Assembly (NCBI GenBank): GCA_043228905.1
Contig: JBHGNT010000007.1
Location: 1,116,001 to 1,180,000, forward strand
Direction of reading: 5' to 3'
DNA: 64,000 nt
Origin: Azolla caroliniana
Taxonomy: Eukaryota > Polypodiophyta
Below are positions 63,997 through 64,000 of this stretch, piece after piece. The notes beneath the pieces were generated by a model. That model searched no databases. It was not told where the DNA came from and saw only the letters and a list, made by a program, of their open reading frames with translations. The translations under genes and the position numbers were made by a program. Each line of letters begins with the position of its first letter. The stretch's first letter is position 1.

Positions 63997-64000
63997 ATCC

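Larger units (their letters stand above)
60376..64000 (-). mobile_element. LINE-C, 3' part (extends beyond the window)
   Basis: Poly-A at 60388-60377 (minus strand) marks the 3' end. Reading leftward, ORF2 gives the EN-RT linker, RT, zinc knuckle and C-terminus. The 5' half (ORF1, endonuclease) lies beyond 64000. Frameshifts and stops make it inactive. Confidence 0.92.

Noticed and set aside
1-64000. CRISPR array or bacterial operon structure
   Set aside because: Tandem repeats here lack unique spacers of even length, and all coding content is plant or retroelement.

Overview
The window is plant nuclear DNA, most likely from a flowering plant. It carries Ty1/copia and Ty3/gypsy LTR retrotransposons, plant L1-type LINEs, copia primer sites matching the initiator-Met tRNA, and an intronless gene with a C-terminal OVATE domain, a family known only from land plants. 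About two thirds of the sequence is transposon or transposon relic. Only two host genes are well supported: an OVATE family protein (30597-32402) and a small two-exon gene of unknown function (52249-53099). One 100-N assembly gap lies at 2412-2511.

Layout. 1-5250: a minus-strand LINE (LINE-A: ORF1, endonuclease, start of the RT region) split by a rearranged Ty3 chromovirus (471-3490) that surrounds the gap. 5250-12896: a pile-up of broken elements: a decayed Ty3 gag/protease with a solo LTR inside it (7846-8493), a copia gag-protease with its LTR and primer site (8745-10340), a back-to-back plus-strand copia LTR (10575 on), another LTR (11140-11602), and a plus-strand copia integrase/RT relic. 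12897-19633: a structurally complete minus-strand copia element with 5-bp target duplications, itself holding a second solo LTR (14485-15543). 20053-25680: a second, more complete chromovirus. 25681-41611: AT-rich gene space with the OVATE gene, minisatellites, tRNA-like repeats and a Ty3 integrase/chromodomain relic near 40.5 kb. 41628-49507: a 5'-truncated LINE (LINE-B) with 16-bp target duplications, interrupted inside its zinc-knuckle domain by a 7.2-kb full-length Ty3 element (41698-48920). 49524-60375: gene space with microsatellites, the two-exon gene, a Ty3 RT relic, two short LINE tails and a SINE-like copy. 60376-64000: the 3' part of a third LINE (LINE-C, minus strand).

How it fits together. 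The insertion order can be read from interrupted reading frames: LINE-A before chromovirus 1; plus-strand copia before minus-strand copia before solo LTR B; LINE-B before the full-length Ty3. At several of these sites the host element's reading frame is continuous once the insert and one target copy are discounted. Three LTRs share TGTCGT...ACGACA ends and 4-bp target duplications.

The most unusual items are: the full-length Ty3 element (DHG protease, FLDD reverse transcriptase, tRNA-Trp-like primer site, no chromodomain, near-identical LTRs); tRNA-like A/B-box units lying antisense in the LTRs of three families; a copia polyprotein with a long basic tail translated through the polypurine tract; and the OVATE protein's roughly 200-residue Asn/His/Ser repeat.
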